Positions 45,063 to 54,728 of a stretch of 64,000 nucleotides of DNA are shown here, one piece after another. The notes beneath the pieces are model-generated. The model saw only the letters and a program-made list of their open reading frames with translations. It had not been told where the DNA came from and ran no database searches. Each line of letters starts with the position of its first letter. Positions within the stretch are counted from its first letter, which is position 1. Made by a program: the position numbers and the translations under genes. Source of the stretch: Pseudomonas sp. MWU16-30317 (GTDB taxonomy: Bacteria > Pseudomonadota > Gammaproteobacteria > Pseudomonadales > Pseudomonadaceae); contig NZ_JAIWJA010000001.1 of assembly GCF_020515695.1 (NCBI RefSeq), forward strand, positions 1,020,246-1,084,245, given 5' to 3'.

Positions 45063-45758
45063 ATGAGTTCCCCGATCGTTACCGCCAAGCAGCTCGAAGT
45101 CCAGCGCATCGTCGATGTCCTGTCCAAGGCCATCGCCCAGCACCGACTGCGCCCAGGCACCCGACTGGTGGAGGCGCAGATCGTCGAAACGCTGCACGCC
45201 AACCGCAATCACGTTCAGGTCGCCTTGCAGCGCCTGGCCATGCAACGCATCGTCACCATCGAGCCCAACCGCGGCGCGATGGTGTCGCAGCCCAGCGCCC
45301 GAGAGGCGCGAGAAGTCTTCGCGGCGCGTCGGGCCATCGAGCGGGCGATCGTCGAGTGCATCACCCCGGCGATCATGCATGCGCAGCGCGAGCGCGTCGC
45401 ACGGCACATGAGAGATGAGCGCAAGGCCACCAGCGCCACCGATCGTCGGGCGATCGTGCGCGTGCTCAGCGAATTCCACCTGCTGCTCGGGGACATCTGC
45501 GGCAACAGCGTGCTCAGTGAAATCCTCGCCAACCTGATGGTCCGCAGCTCGCTGATCGTCGCCTTGTATCAGCGCAACGACGTGCCGTCCTGTGCCTCGG
45601 ACGAGCATCAGCACATCATCACGGCGCTGGAAGCCGGCGATCAGGCCCAGGCCATCGGGGTAATGCTCGAACATCTCGATGAACTCGAAGCGCAACTCAC
45701 CCTGCAAGACACCCTCGCGCCTGAGATCAATCTCAAGGATGCGCTCGCTGGGTTGTGA
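45063..45758 (+). CDS. GntR-family regulator with FCD domain
   Basis: A 231-residue regulator with an N-terminal winged HTH (GTRLVEAQIVETLHANRNHVQVALQRLAMQRIVTIEPNRGAMV) and a helical FCD ligand-binding domain (EVFAARRAIERAIVECI, EFHLLLGDICGNSVLSEIL, DEHQHIITALEAGDQAQAIGVMLEHL with metal-binding histidines). AGAGGAAAAC precedes the ATG at 45063; a GTG at 45039 is an alternative. It lies divergent to the amino acid permease (278 bp apart). FCD members usually sense carboxylic or amino acids. Confidence 0.9.
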   Translation: MSSPIVTAKQLEVQRIVDVLSKAIAQHRLRPGTRLVEAQIVETLHANRNHVQVALQRLAMQRIVTIEPNRGAMVSQPSAREAREVFAARRAIERAIVECITPAIMHAQRERVARHMRDERKATSATDRRAIVRVLSEFHLLLGDICGNSVLSEILANLMVRSSLIVALYQRNDVPSCASDEHQHIITALEAGDQAQAIGVMLEHLDELEAQLTLQDTLAPEINLKDALAGL

Positions 45759-45855
45759 TCAGCCGCTGCCTGTTGGGTTGGCTGCACCGGCCCAAAACCC
45801 TAGGAGCACCCGCGGCACCTGGCACTACCACCGCAAGCGCTCATTGTCGCGTCAC

Positions 45856-46479
45856 TTACTTCCCATCGTCCTTGCGCGGCTTGTAAAACACGAACTTGTC
45901 GGTCTGTGCCGTGCGCACATAGCGCTTGAAGCTCTCGGGCGACAGGCGCTTGTCGTGAAAATACAGCGCGCCGTTGGTGCGGTCCTTCAACTGCTGATTC
46001 AACGCCCTGCGCGCCACCTCCTTGGCATCCACGTACTGATCCTCCTCCACGACCTGATCAGGGCGGCCATCGCACCACCACGAGAACTGGCAGTTCTTCT
46101 TGTGCGCATCCTGCTTGACCACACCGCACACGGTGTCGGCGAACCCTTCATGGCCCAGGCGATTGAGCACCACCTCGGCCACGGCTTCCATATCCGCTGG
46201 GCTACCGCCCTTGGCCTCCCAATAAAGGGTGCGCGACAGGCAGGTAATGGCATCGTCCACCGATTCCTTGCCCTTGGGGTCCACCGCCTGCACCTCGGCC
46301 TTGGTCAGGCTTTGCGCCTTCGGCACTGGCGCTGCGGGCTCGGGTGAAGCAGCGTTTTGCTCCAGGGTCTCGGCCTTCTGCAAGGCCTTGCCCGGATCGG
46401 CGGTGGGGTCGGTAGCAACGGCGAAGGATGAAGCGATCGATAAAACGACGAAACACAGCACGCTGGCGGGGTAGCCCAT
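45856..46479 (-). CDS. Cell wall hydrolase SleB-like
   Basis: A 207-residue exported protein. A signal peptide (MGYPASVLCFVVLSIASSFAVA) is followed by a Pro/Ala-rich linker and a SleB-type hydrolase domain (PF07486). The catalytic Glu lies in LYWEAKGGSPADMEAVAEVVLNRL, and the later part CQFSWWCDG fits the family. It should cut peptidoglycan glycan strands (lytic transglycosylase fold). The start at 46479 was chosen for the signal peptide. Confidence 0.88.
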   Translation of the reverse strand: MGYPASVLCFVVLSIASSFAVATDPTADPGKALQKAETLEQNAASPEPAAPVPKAQSLTKAEVQAVDPKGKESVDDAITCLSRTLYWEAKGGSPADMEAVAEVVLNRLGHEGFADTVCGVVKQDAHKKNCQFSWWCDGRPDQVVEEDQYVDAKEVARRALNQQLKDRTNGALYFHDKRLSPESFKRYVRTAQTDKFVFYKPRKDDGK

Positions 46480-46579
46480 GGTTGAACCTGCTCTTGATGG
46501 CAAATTTAGGGGCCTGAACCATCGCACGCTTGCAGGCAATACGCCACCACTTCAACGATCAGCAGAACAAATTCCGCGC

Positions 46580-47731
46580 TTAGCGCAGCGGGCGGAAAAA
46601 TGCGCGGATATCCTCCGCCAGCAACTGCGGCTGCTCCAACGCGGCGAAGTGCCCGCCCTTGGTCTGCGGGCTCCAGTGGCGCACATCGAAACAGCGCTGC
46701 AACCAGCTGCGCGGCGGCATCGGCAGCTCACCGGGGAACAGCGCCACGCCCAGCGGTACCTCGACCCGCTGCCCCAATGCGAACTGCAATGGCCGCTGAC
46801 TGCCCTCCACGTACTGGCGCAACGACGAGCCGATGCAGCCGGTCAGCCAGTACAGGGTGATATTGCTGAGCAGGGTGTCGCGACTGATCACCGGCTCCAG
46901 CAGGCCAGCACTGTCGCTCCAGGCATAGAACTTCTCGGCCACCCACGCTGCCAGCCCGGCCGGTGAATCGCTAAGTCCGACCGCCAGCGTCTGTGGCTTG
47001 GTGCGATGCAACTGCGCATAAGCGCCTTCACTGGCCGCGAACGCCGCGCCGCGCTCGAGAAACGCCTGCTCGTCGACCGTCAGCGGTAGCTCGCCTTCTC
47101 CCAGCGGCGGGCGATAGGCCCCCGGCACATAGTTGAGATGAATACCCGCCAACGCCTCGGCAAAGCGCACCCCCAGCCAGGTCGATACGGCCGCGCCGAT
47201 ATCTCCGCCCTGGGCGCCGAAACGCTGATAGCCGAGCCCTGCCATCAACTCGCGCCACAGCCCGGCGATTTCATAGGGGCCGGTGCCCTTGCTCGCGGGG
47301 GCTGGCGACAGGGTGTACCCCGGCAACGACGGCACTACCACATGGAAGGCATCGGCCGGGTCGCCGCCATGGCTGCCGGGGTCGGCCAGCAATGGGATGA
47401 TGCGCTGCATCTCCAGGAACGAACCCGGCCAGCCATGGCTGAGCACCAGCGGCAAGGGTGCCGGTCCGGTACCTGGCTGATGGATAAAATGAATGCGCTG
47501 CTCGCCGATAGTCGCCTGATAGTGCGGCAACTCATTGAGCCGCGCCTGTTGCGCCGGCCAATCGAATGTGGTCGCCCAATAGCCGAGCAGGTCGCTCAGC
47601 ACATCGAGGTCCATGCCCTCGCTCCAGCCCTGCCCCGGCAAGGTCCCCGGCAAACGCGTGCGCGCCAGACGCTCGCGCAGGTCATCCAGATCGGCTTGGG
47701 GGAAATCCAGAGTGACAGGTTCGATAAGCAT
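46580..47731 (-). CDS. Epoxide hydrolase family protein
   Basis: A 383-residue alpha/beta hydrolase with the N-terminal EHN domain (PF06441; TLDFPQADLDDLRERLARTRLP, WSEGMDLDVLSDLLGYWATTFDW). The oxyanion motif HGWPGSFLEM and the nucleophile Asp in GAQGGDIGAAVSTWLG are seen, as is the catalytic His in GGHFAALEQP. It resembles microsomal-type epoxide hydrolases. No other catabolic gene is adjacent. Confidence 0.9.
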   Translation of the reverse strand: MLIEPVTLDFPQADLDDLRERLARTRLPGTLPGQGWSEGMDLDVLSDLLGYWATTFDWPAQQARLNELPHYQATIGEQRIHFIHQPGTGPAPLPLVLSHGWPGSFLEMQRIIPLLADPGSHGGDPADAFHVVVPSLPGYTLSPAPASKGTGPYEIAGLWRELMAGLGYQRFGAQGGDIGAAVSTWLGVRFAEALAGIHLNYVPGAYRPPLGEGELPLTVDEQAFLERGAAFAASEGAYAQLHRTKPQTLAVGLSDSPAGLAAWVAEKFYAWSDSAGLLEPVISRDTLLSNITLYWLTGCIGSSLRQYVEGSQRPLQFALGQRVEVPLGVALFPGELPMPPRSWLQRCFDVRHWSPQTKGGHFAALEQPQLLAEDIRAFFRPLR

Positions 47732-47824
47732 GGCAGCGCGGCCCTAGGCGATCAGTGCCCGCTACCATTACCGATCAAGGCGCCTATTTCAAGCGTACAC
47801 ATCTTCTATAGCGTGCGGGCTGCG

Positions 47825-49348
47825 CTACCGGTGAGCAGTTGTACTCGCCGGTTTGGCTCGCAGCAAACCGATCGTCAACAACAGTGCCACGAACATCACC
47901 ACACCACCCGTCCCCAGACTCGCCTCGATCGCGCCCCGGTAGAGCTCGGTCAACTGCGCCATCTGCGTCGGCGAGCCACTGACTTCGCCCAGCCCTTCCA
48001 GCAGGTTGATGTGCTGAAACTGCTCCGGCAGCAACGCCAGTTCGCGATTGAGGGTAAAGCTCATGATGCCGCCGGCAGCCGCCACGCCCAACGCGCCGCC
48101 CAGCGACCGGCAAAACGACATGCCCGCCGTTGCCGCGCCCATCACCGCCGTGGGCACCGAGTTCTGCACGATTACCGTGGCGTTGGGCATGCCGATGCCC
48201 ATGCCGATGCCGAGCACCCCCATGGTCACGAAAAAATACGCCGCGCCCATCTGCAGATGCGCCCACACCAGCAGCAAGGTCAGGCCCAGGCACTCGAGGG
48301 CAACGCCCGCCACCAGCAACTGCACGAAATTCTGCCGTTTGGACGACAGCCAGCCGCCGATCAACGAACTGATCAGCAGCATCGCCACTTGGGGCAAGGT
48401 CATGAAACCGGATTCGATCGGCGTTTGGTGCAGCACCGCCTGGAAGTACAGCGGCATGAACACCAGCGAGCCCATCATCGCGAACGACATCCCCGCCATG
48501 GCCGCCACCGCCACGCTGTAACGGCGATTGGCGAACAGCGCGGGGTCGATGATCGGTTCTTCAGCGCGGCGCTCGATGCGATACAGCAGGCCGAAGCCGA
48601 CAAAGGCGATCACCCCCAGCAACACCATCACCGCGTTGCCCAATTGCTGGGCCAGCGACGAGGCGTGGGTCAGCAGCAACAGCGCCGAAGTCGCCACGCA
48701 CAGCACCACGGCACCCTTGTAGTCGATGGCCGCGCGGGGCTGGCGCGCCAACGCCGGCACATTGAGCATCAACCCGAGCATGGCCAGCGCGCCCAGCGGC
48801 ACATTGATATAGAACACCCAGCGCCAAGTGAAATGCGCAGTGATAAACCCGCCCAGCAACGGCCCCGCCGCACTGCTGATGGCGAACGCCGCCGAAAACA
48901 GCCCCTGATAGCGTCCGCGCTGAGACGGCTCCACAGCCCGCCCGAGGACGATCTGTGACAACGTCATCAACCCGCCGGCGCCCAGCCCCTGCAAACCGCG
49001 AAACGCAATCAACTGGCCCATGCTGCTGGCCAGCCCGCACAGGGCCGAGGCGCCGATGAACACACCGATGCTGATCAAGAACAACCGGCGCTGGCCATAG
49101 AGGTCCGACAGCTTTCCGTACAACGGCGTACTGATGGTCGAGGTGAGCAGGAAGATCGTCACCACCCAGCTCATCGCCTCGAGGCCGTCCATCTCCCGCG
49201 CGATACGCGGCAGCGCAGTGGCCACGATGCTCTGGTCCAATGCGGCGAGCACCATCGCCACCATCAACGACAGCATCAGCCACAGACGACTGGGCGCCGG
49301 GGAGGAGATGGCAGAGGAAACGACAGCAGGGTTTTCTGGGAGCGACAC
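47825..49348 (-). CDS. DHA2-family MFS multidrug efflux transporter (EmrB-like)
   Basis: A 507-residue, 14-helix drug:proton antiporter. Motif A is LYGKLSDLYGQRRLFL, motif C is in GPLLGGFITAHFTWRWVFYINVPLG, and motif D LDQSIVATALPRI lies in helix 1. I chose the GTG at 49348 (AGAGG, 7 nt upstream), giving MSLPENPAVVSS; the frame is open to 49423. No EmrA-like adaptor gene is next to it, so it probably pumps drugs across the inner membrane alone. Confidence 0.88.
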   Translation of the reverse strand: MSLPENPAVVSSAISSPAPSRLWLMLSLMVAMVLAALDQSIVATALPRIAREMDGLEAMSWVVTIFLLTSTISTPLYGKLSDLYGQRRLFLISIGVFIGASALCGLASSMGQLIAFRGLQGLGAGGLMTLSQIVLGRAVEPSQRGRYQGLFSAAFAISSAAGPLLGGFITAHFTWRWVFYINVPLGALAMLGLMLNVPALARQPRAAIDYKGAVVLCVATSALLLLTHASSLAQQLGNAVMVLLGVIAFVGFGLLYRIERRAEEPIIDPALFANRRYSVAVAAMAGMSFAMMGSLVFMPLYFQAVLHQTPIESGFMTLPQVAMLLISSLIGGWLSSKRQNFVQLLVAGVALECLGLTLLLVWAHLQMGAAYFFVTMGVLGIGMGIGMPNATVIVQNSVPTAVMGAATAGMSFCRSLGGALGVAAAGGIMSFTLNRELALLPEQFQHINLLEGLGEVSGSPTQMAQLTELYRGAIEASLGTGGVVMFVALLLTIGLLRAKPASTTAHR

Positions 49349-49463
49349 ACACGCCTCTGACAGGTGGGCCCGAGCGATGCCGGGCAAACCGGTATTTAGC
49401 CTGATGCGGATGGGGCTGAACACCCTGCGGGGGCAATCTCCTTATTGTCTGCACATTCCTTGC

Positions 49464-50537
49464 TCACGCCGCCACCATCACCCGGTCCCTGCCCGCCCGC
49501 TTGCCTTCATACAACAAGTGATCGACCCGACTCAACGCCTCGCGAAACGTCTCGCCGGGCTGCATGGTCGCCACCGCCAAGGTGGCCGTCACCTGCAACG
49601 GCTGCGCCAGCCCCTCGCCCATCTCCGTGACCTCGCCGGCGTCGGCTCGGATGCAGGCCAGCACGCGTTCGGCCACCCCTTGCGCGTCCGCAGTCGAAGT
49701 GCCCGGCATCAACACCAGAAACTCCTCGCCGCCCCAGCGCGCCGCCATGTCAGTGGTGCGCACACTGGCGGTGATCGCCTGTGCCACGCGCTGCAGCACC
49801 ACGTCGCCGACGTCGTGGCCATGAGCATCGTTGATCAGCTTGAAGTGGTCGATATCGAGCATCAGCACCGACACCTCCTGCTGATGCCGCTGCGCGCCCA
49901 ACTGCCGCACGCGCTGCATGATCCGCCGACGGGTATAGAGGTTGGTCAGGCTGTCGCAGTGCGCGGTCTGGAACAGGCTCATCTGCATCTGCAAACTGAA
50001 ACTCACCGACAGCGCCGCCGAGCGCAGTAACAACGCCGTGGCCGCCAAGGCATTGAGCACCCCGAAGGTGTCCATGAGCTGCGGGCTGATCTGCGCGCCG
50101 CCGCCCATATGCCGACGCCCGGCAAAGCCGCCGACCACCACCAGCATGATCGCCAGGTTCAAACACACCCGCCGCGCCCTGGCCCGCTGGAAGCTGAAGG
50201 CGACCACCGGCACCACACAGAACACGAACAGAAAAAAATTGCTCTCCCAGCCCAGCACCCAGGTCGCCAGCATGGCGTGGCCAACGATCTCGATGCCCAT
50301 CAACAAGCCCGCCAGCTGAAAACGCTTGCGCTTGATCTCCCGAAAACACCACACGTACACCAGCACACTCACGGCATTGCCCAGGAACATCACGGGCACC
50401 TGTATGAACAGGAACAGCACCAACAGCACCACATGGATCGAGAAGGCGAACCGGACAATCGTGAGGATGTGCTGCCAATACTGCACCGTGGCCTCATAAA
50501 GCACCTGGGCGCGGTCGTCGTCGGAAAGGCTAGTCAT
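49464..50537 (-). CDS. Membrane diguanylate cyclase (GGDEF)
   Basis: A 357-residue protein. Residues 25-185 hold about six transmembrane helices (HVVLLVLFLFIQVPVMFLG and so on), and a C-terminal GGDEF domain follows: DSLTNLYTRRRI, VLMLDIDHFKLINDAHGHDVGD and the active site WGGEEF. It makes cyclic di-GMP from two GTP. GGEEF is a functional variant. The inhibitory RxxD site is not seen. Start MTSLSDDDRAQVLY at 50537. Confidence 0.93.
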   Translation of the reverse strand: MTSLSDDDRAQVLYEATVQYWQHILTIVRFAFSIHVVLLVLFLFIQVPVMFLGNAVSVLVYVWCFREIKRKRFQLAGLLMGIEIVGHAMLATWVLGWESNFFLFVFCVVPVVAFSFQRARARRVCLNLAIMLVVVGGFAGRRHMGGGAQISPQLMDTFGVLNALAATALLLRSAALSVSFSLQMQMSLFQTAHCDSLTNLYTRRRIMQRVRQLGAQRHQQEVSVLMLDIDHFKLINDAHGHDVGDVVLQRVAQAITASVRTTDMAARWGGEEFLVLMPGTSTADAQGVAERVLACIRADAGEVTEMGEGLAQPLQVTATLAVATMQPGETFREALSRVDHLLYEGKRAGRDRVMVAA

Positions 50538-51299
50538 GAAGGCAGTCTCGGGTAAAACGGCGGACACGCGCCGACGCGGAATCGCAGGTTCCACTCAAAA
50601 AGATGTATCGGCCAAGGCAGGCGGGGCTTGATGGCGATCCGACCAGTAACGTGAGTGTCGGGGGGTTGAAGCGGACGGCAATTGTCGCCCAAGTGCCACT
50701 AAACAGCCACCTTTGCATGGATTATTTTCAGTCACTATCGGCGTGAAGTTATTGCCCAGGCCGCCGAGCTCCCTACGGCGCATTAGCGCCATAGAGCCTG
50801 CATCAGACACCGCAGCAACTGGCGCAGACGTTGCAGCGGGACCCTGCGATCAAACTGGAGCACGCCAACGGCATCTACGTCCGGCCGCAGCTATTGGAAC
50901 GCGCAACACGCTGTCTGGCAGCCGGAAAGCAGCGATGCGGCCGCCGGCAAGCGGGTGCTGGATACCTCCGAGCGAGTGTTGCTGTAGAGCCGGCGCTCAA
51001 TGAGATGCAGGCTGCCCGCCAGGGCATGTTGACGTGTTCGATGCAGGGCAAGATCAGCGAGGCGGCGCTGGAGACCAGTCGGCCGGATTTGATGGTGGCC
51101 GAGTAAGGCGCGGGATTCTGGACCGAGTGGTAAATATTGCTAATATTTTGTAGCGATTGCGTTCTTTGCCGATGTGACTTGGGCCTCTATAGTCGCCGCT
51201 CGCTGCCAAATCAGCGAACGGACGTCGCGGTCCGAACACGTTTCATGCACATCGGCCACCCTTCCCAGGTGTGGCATGTTTTACCCGTATGGAGTGACC
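50538..51299. other. Long gene-poor spacer with possible gene remnant
   Basis: No gene is convincing in these 762 bp. A plus-strand frame at 50831-51106 reads like eroded coding sequence (AIKLEHANGIYVRPQLLERA, then NEMQAARQGMLTCSMQGKIS, ending RPDLMVAE), but it lacks a plausible start and family. The rest shows nothing else recognisable. Confidence 0.35.
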
Positions 51300-51527
51300 A
51301 TGGCCGCATACAACCCGCACATCGCTTCCAACACCGCCCTTCCCGTCGTCGAACTGTACGAAGACGCCACCCGCCGCGTCCAGGCTGCTCACCACCTCGC
51401 GCGCCTGCTGACCACCGGCACGTTCACCAGCGCCGACCCCGCCGACCTCTCCCGCACCTGCGAAGTGTTCGACCTGCTGCTCGAAGAAGCCTGCGACTTG
51501 CTCGCAGCGATGGAAAACCGGGTATAA
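51300..51527 (+). CDS. Small hypothetical Pseudomonas protein
   Basis: A 75-residue helical protein begins MAAYNPHIASNTALPVVELY and ends DLLAAMENRV. GGAGTGACC lies directly before the ATG at 51300. The pattern of a helix with EDATRRVQAAHHLARLL and a second helix with CEVFDLLLEEACDLLAAM resembles small Pseudomonas proteins of the DUF3077/DUF6124 kind. A match is not certain. Function unknown. Confidence 0.65.
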   Translation: MAAYNPHIASNTALPVVELYEDATRRVQAAHHLARLLTTGTFTSADPADLSRTCEVFDLLLEEACDLLAAMENRV

Positions 51528-51685
51528 CCCCCGGCCGGGAAGATGAAACCGGCCCTTGCCACACCGTACGCTCGAGCCTGAAGGCTCGCACTGTGCCCCT
51601 GTCGGCCCAATCATGGCTAAGCTGCACAGCCAGGCAGCGTTTGCTTACGATGAACAAATGCTCTCCACGCTGACAGGAAGCAGCC

Positions 51686-52912
51686 ATGCGCAAGGATTAC
51701 CTCGCTTTTTTCACCTCGCTGTTTCTCTCGCGGCTGGCCGATCAGATCCTGCTGTTCATCGTGCCGCTCGTAGTGTTCCAGAGCACCCAAAGCGCGGCCT
51801 GGGCAGGGCTGGCGTTTTTCGCCGAATCGCTGCCACGCTTCCTCGCGTTTCCCTTGTGCGGAGCGCTGTGCGACAAGTTCTCACCGATCAGGCTCCTCCA
51901 CATCAGCCAGGTCTACCGCGCGTTGCTCTGCGTGCTCACGCTGATCCTTTTTGCATGCTTGGGCGGCATCGCCTGGCTGGTCGCGCTGTCGGCACTATGC
52001 GGGGTACTGACCACCCAAGGCATCATGGCCCGTGAAGTGCTGATGCCGCATATTTTCCAGCACTACAGCTATACCAAAACACTCTCCTACTCGCAGATCG
52101 CCGACCAGACAGGCCTGGTGCTCGGACCGCTCTTGGCAGCGCTGCTGCTCGAGGTATGGGCCTGGCACTGGGTGGTGCTGTGGGTGGCGGGGCTGTTTCT
52201 GCTGGCCGACGCGAGCATGTGGTTATGGCAACGCCTCAGCCGCATCCGCCTGGAGGTATTCGAGCAGCATCGGGACATCTGGGTGCAGCCCCTGCGTATT
52301 GCCTTCGGGCATATTCGCTCGTTGGCTGAACTGCAGAAGATCATCACCCTGGCCGTAGGGGTCAACTTGATCGTCGGCGTCACCCTGGCCACTTCAGCGG
52401 CGATGGTGGTCGGGCACTACGACGCCGCGCAAGGTGATTACGCGGTGCTGCAAGCGGCAGGTGCGGTGACGACCATCGTGATTCTGTTCCTCCTCGCCCG
52501 AGTCGCGTTGCCCCAGCGAGTAATGGGTGCGGTCGCCTATTCGATGATTGCCGCAGGCGCATTCATCACCGCACTGAGCCCGAGCTTGGGGGGCTATGTG
52601 GTGGGGTTTGTGCTGATCGTCGGGTTCGACAAGATGTTCAACGTGTATATACGCACCATTCGACAGCAAGTGATTCCAACCCGGGATTTCGGCAAGACGG
52701 TGGGAGTGATCACGTTGCTGAATAATCTGTCGCAACCGCTGGCCGGGTTGCTGGTGGCGGTGCTTGCTGCACCGTTGGGGGTCCAGTGGGTGATTTTGCT
52801 GCTGGCGGTGGTGATGACAATGATTGGAGCGGCGGCGTTGGGGTGGTTTGCTAACGCACGTAATGTGGTCGCTGCTCCGAGGGATCAAGGGACAGATTCA
52901 ACAGCTCCCTAG
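51686..52912 (+). CDS. MFS transporter (EntS-like)
   Basis: A 408-residue, 12-helix MFS protein. It starts MRKDYLAFFTSLFLSRLADQ and has an MFS loop GALCDKFSPIRLLHISQ. The pattern resembles MFS_3/EntS exporters of siderophores and other compounds. No siderophore genes are adjacent, so its cargo is unknown. AGGAAGCAGCC precedes the ATG at 51686. Confidence 0.87.
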   Translation: MRKDYLAFFTSLFLSRLADQILLFIVPLVVFQSTQSAAWAGLAFFAESLPRFLAFPLCGALCDKFSPIRLLHISQVYRALLCVLTLILFACLGGIAWLVALSALCGVLTTQGIMAREVLMPHIFQHYSYTKTLSYSQIADQTGLVLGPLLAALLLEVWAWHWVVLWVAGLFLLADASMWLWQRLSRIRLEVFEQHRDIWVQPLRIAFGHIRSLAELQKIITLAVGVNLIVGVTLATSAAMVVGHYDAAQGDYAVLQAAGAVTTIVILFLLARVALPQRVMGAVAYSMIAAGAFITALSPSLGGYVVGFVLIVGFDKMFNVYIRTIRQQVIPTRDFGKTVGVITLLNNLSQPLAGLLVAVLAAPLGVQWVILLLAVVMTMIGAAALGWFANARNVVAAPRDQGTDSTAP

Positions 52913-53132
52913 ATTGATAAACCGACATCGATGCCGGCTTTTTTAGGCGTAAATCAGGAGCGTTCTGCCGGCCCATCCCAACACATTGGCTGCCGAGCAC
53001 AAAGATCGTATTGGCGATCCAAGTGCGGCCATGCAGACTGGGGGTTTGCCGGCCATCTGTAGGTGGCAAGGAGCGTGGCTGGGGGTACAGGCTCCTGACT
53101 CGCTGCTAAAAGGCGTTCATCAATAAAGCGGT

Positions 53133-53597
53133 TTAGTTGTCTTCTTTGGCAATTGTCGCCAGCGCCGCATCCTTGATCAAATACCGGCCCTCGACATCTT
53201 CAGGGTATTGCGAGACATCACGGAGCCCATGTCGACTTCCTGCTTGAGATAAACGATTTGCCCCGCCTTGACCGAAACAGTCAGGTCCGACCAGTTCTCG
53301 GCTTTAGAACTGATAACGTGCTGGCCCGGGGCGACGTAAAGATAGATGTATTGGTTGCGACGGTTGTAGCCCATTTGCGAAGCCGGTTCCTTGTTATCGA
53401 GGAACACGTTGAAGCGCACCGCCATCCCGACGTTGCTGGGTCGTATGACATAGACCAGTCCTTTGTCAGCGACAGCTGGCTTAGGAAGGGGGTAGTTCGC
53501 GAGCTCGGTCTGCATCTTGTCTGTGGGCGGTGATGCACCGCCGTAAATGAGGGCGATTAAGAACGAATGCAGCGGATTTGCAGAACAGCGTGATCAT
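53133..53597 (-). pseudogene. DUF2846-domain protein, two frameshifts
   Basis: The middle (53177-53515) encodes a DUF2846-like domain (KGLVYVIRPSNVGMAVRF, YLYVAPGQHVISSKAE). A good start with AAGGAAGATCCTG lies at 53597, and MITLFCKSAAFVL begins a signal peptide there. The frame changes at CTTAATC (about 53558), where the domain frame continues LIALIYGGASPPTDKM. At the 3' end a second shift near 53200 is needed to read VEGRYLIKDAALATIAKEDN to the stop at 53133. Both are single-base changes, so it is a pseudogene or holds two sequencing indels. Confidence 0.75.
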
Positions 53598-53701
53598 CAG
53601 GATCTTCCTTAGGTTGTAATGCTGAGTCCTGTATAAGGCATCGCGGCACCTTACCGGAGATCGAGATGTTGCACTAATTTTACGTGAGGCCCGTGCATAC
53701 T

Positions 53702-54139
53702 CTATTCTCCGTTGATAGTCTCAATGCATACATAGATGGAAACTATTTTAGCTAAATCCACCAAATCATCCATTTCTGGGGCATAAAATCTGACCGAATT
53801 GTTTAATATGTTAATTCCTGTTTCGTCCTCCTCCTCTTCAAAATCTATTTTCATAATGGACAATCTAGACTTTACTTGCCCAATTGTTTTCCCTAGAAAC
53901 TGATAATTGTCAATCCAGAACTTTGCCTTTAAAGCACTAAATTCTATACCGATCAGAATATCACCTGCATCATAAAAAGCTCTCGCGACGATCTCACCAA
54001 AGGTATCTGTTGAGTTTTCCGTAAACTCACTTTTGGGATAGGTTTTCCATTGACCTCCTATAGCTTTCCTTACGTAGTCTCTATCGTATTTTTTTTGGAA
54101 TATCTCTAAGCCGTAACCAATTTTGAAAACGAAATCCAT
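53702..54139 (-). CDS. Probable CDI immunity protein (last module)
   Basis: A 145-residue acidic protein starts MDFVFKIGYGLEIFQKKY, with AGGAG 5 nt before the ATG at 54139. Strong beta/alpha alternation and an acidic run (DFEEEEDETG) are seen. It lies 8 bp after the toxin fragment at 54148-54411. Position, size and AT-rich composition identify it as the immunity partner of that fragment. No immunity family is recognised. Confidence 0.65.
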   Translation of the reverse strand: MDFVFKIGYGLEIFQKKYDRDYVRKAIGGQWKTYPKSEFTENSTDTFGEIVARAFYDAGDILIGIEFSALKAKFWIDNYQFLGKTIGQVKSRLSIMKIDFEEEEDETGINILNNSVRFYAPEMDDLVDLAKIVSIYVCIETINGE

Positions 54140-54147
54140 AATAGCTC

Positions 54148-54411
54148 CTATTTTGGCATGAAGTCGTTGGGATTGAGAGTTTTTACATAATCCTGCACTT
54201 GTTCTATAGCCTCGTCGTACTTAGTCCCAAATTTCCTTCTTATATAATTAGCATCCATATCAACTGCCTCTTGCAACTTTCTTTGTTGAAGCAACGCTTT
54301 TTGTTGTTCTCTATATGCTTTCGCAGCATCACCATTGCCAGCAGCAATCTTACTTACGGATAGAGAGACTTGTGCATTTAGATCGATTGCGCCCTTTGCA
54401 ACATCTAAACT
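54148..54411 (-). pseudogene. Orphan CdiA-CT toxin fragment without start codon (type unknown)
   Basis: This open frame has no usable start, and its stop is at 54148. It begins DVAKGAIDLNAQVSLSVSKI and continues with a helical AAKAYREQQKALLQQRKLQEA to the tail ANYIRRKFGTKYDEA...LNPNDFMPK. The junction VAKGA corresponds to the GAK junction of the other modules in a degenerate form. The fragment lies between an immunity gene (54405-54728) and its own putative immunity gene. It would be expressed only after recombination onto a full cdiA. The toxin activity is not recognised. Confidence 0.65.
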
Positions 54412-54728
54412 CTAACGAGCACAAACTCCATCAAAATATCACTACCACTCATACTTTCAATGATTGCTCGACTCGCGCCTATCGACTTCAAAGCGAAATT
54501 CATTTCATTTAATGACGAGGAAAAGTCAACAACACAATCCATGTCTGGAATCCTCTTGTTTCCCTTGACTTTAAAACCCTCAATACCAAGAATTGCAATA
54601 TTGTTATTTTTGCAGTACTCGACTAGCCTAATTCCATCGCCAACATCAAACAAAGGAATGCCACTCCACATCAATGTAGGTGTAATAGTTAAATCCTCAA
54701 CGGACACTTCAACTGTAATCAGTCCCAT
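54405..54728 (-). CDS. Probable immunity protein for the colicin E5-like module
   Basis: A 107-residue acidic alpha/beta protein starts MGLITVEVSVEDLTITPTLM. Its ATG at 54728 overlaps the end of the E5-like toxin frame by 20 bp. The frame is open upstream to 54788, but that part is toxin sequence in another frame. The overlap and order (toxin then immunity) are as in the other modules. The family is not recognised. Confidence 0.7.
   Translation of the reverse strand: MGLITVEVSVEDLTITPTLMWSGIPLFDVGDGIRLVEYCKNNNIAILGIEGFKVKGNKRIPDMDCVVDFSSSLNEMNFALKSIGASRAIIESMSGSDILMEFVLVRV

Noticed and set aside
47138..48958. 606-codon plus-strand frame opposite the epoxide hydrolase and MFS genes
   Set aside because: Low-complexity, Gln/Arg/His-rich translation, a typical antisense shadow of GC-rich genes.
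50831..51106. 91-codon frame considered as a gene
   Set aside because: No credible start or family, mixed composition; listed only as a possible remnant in the spacer entry.
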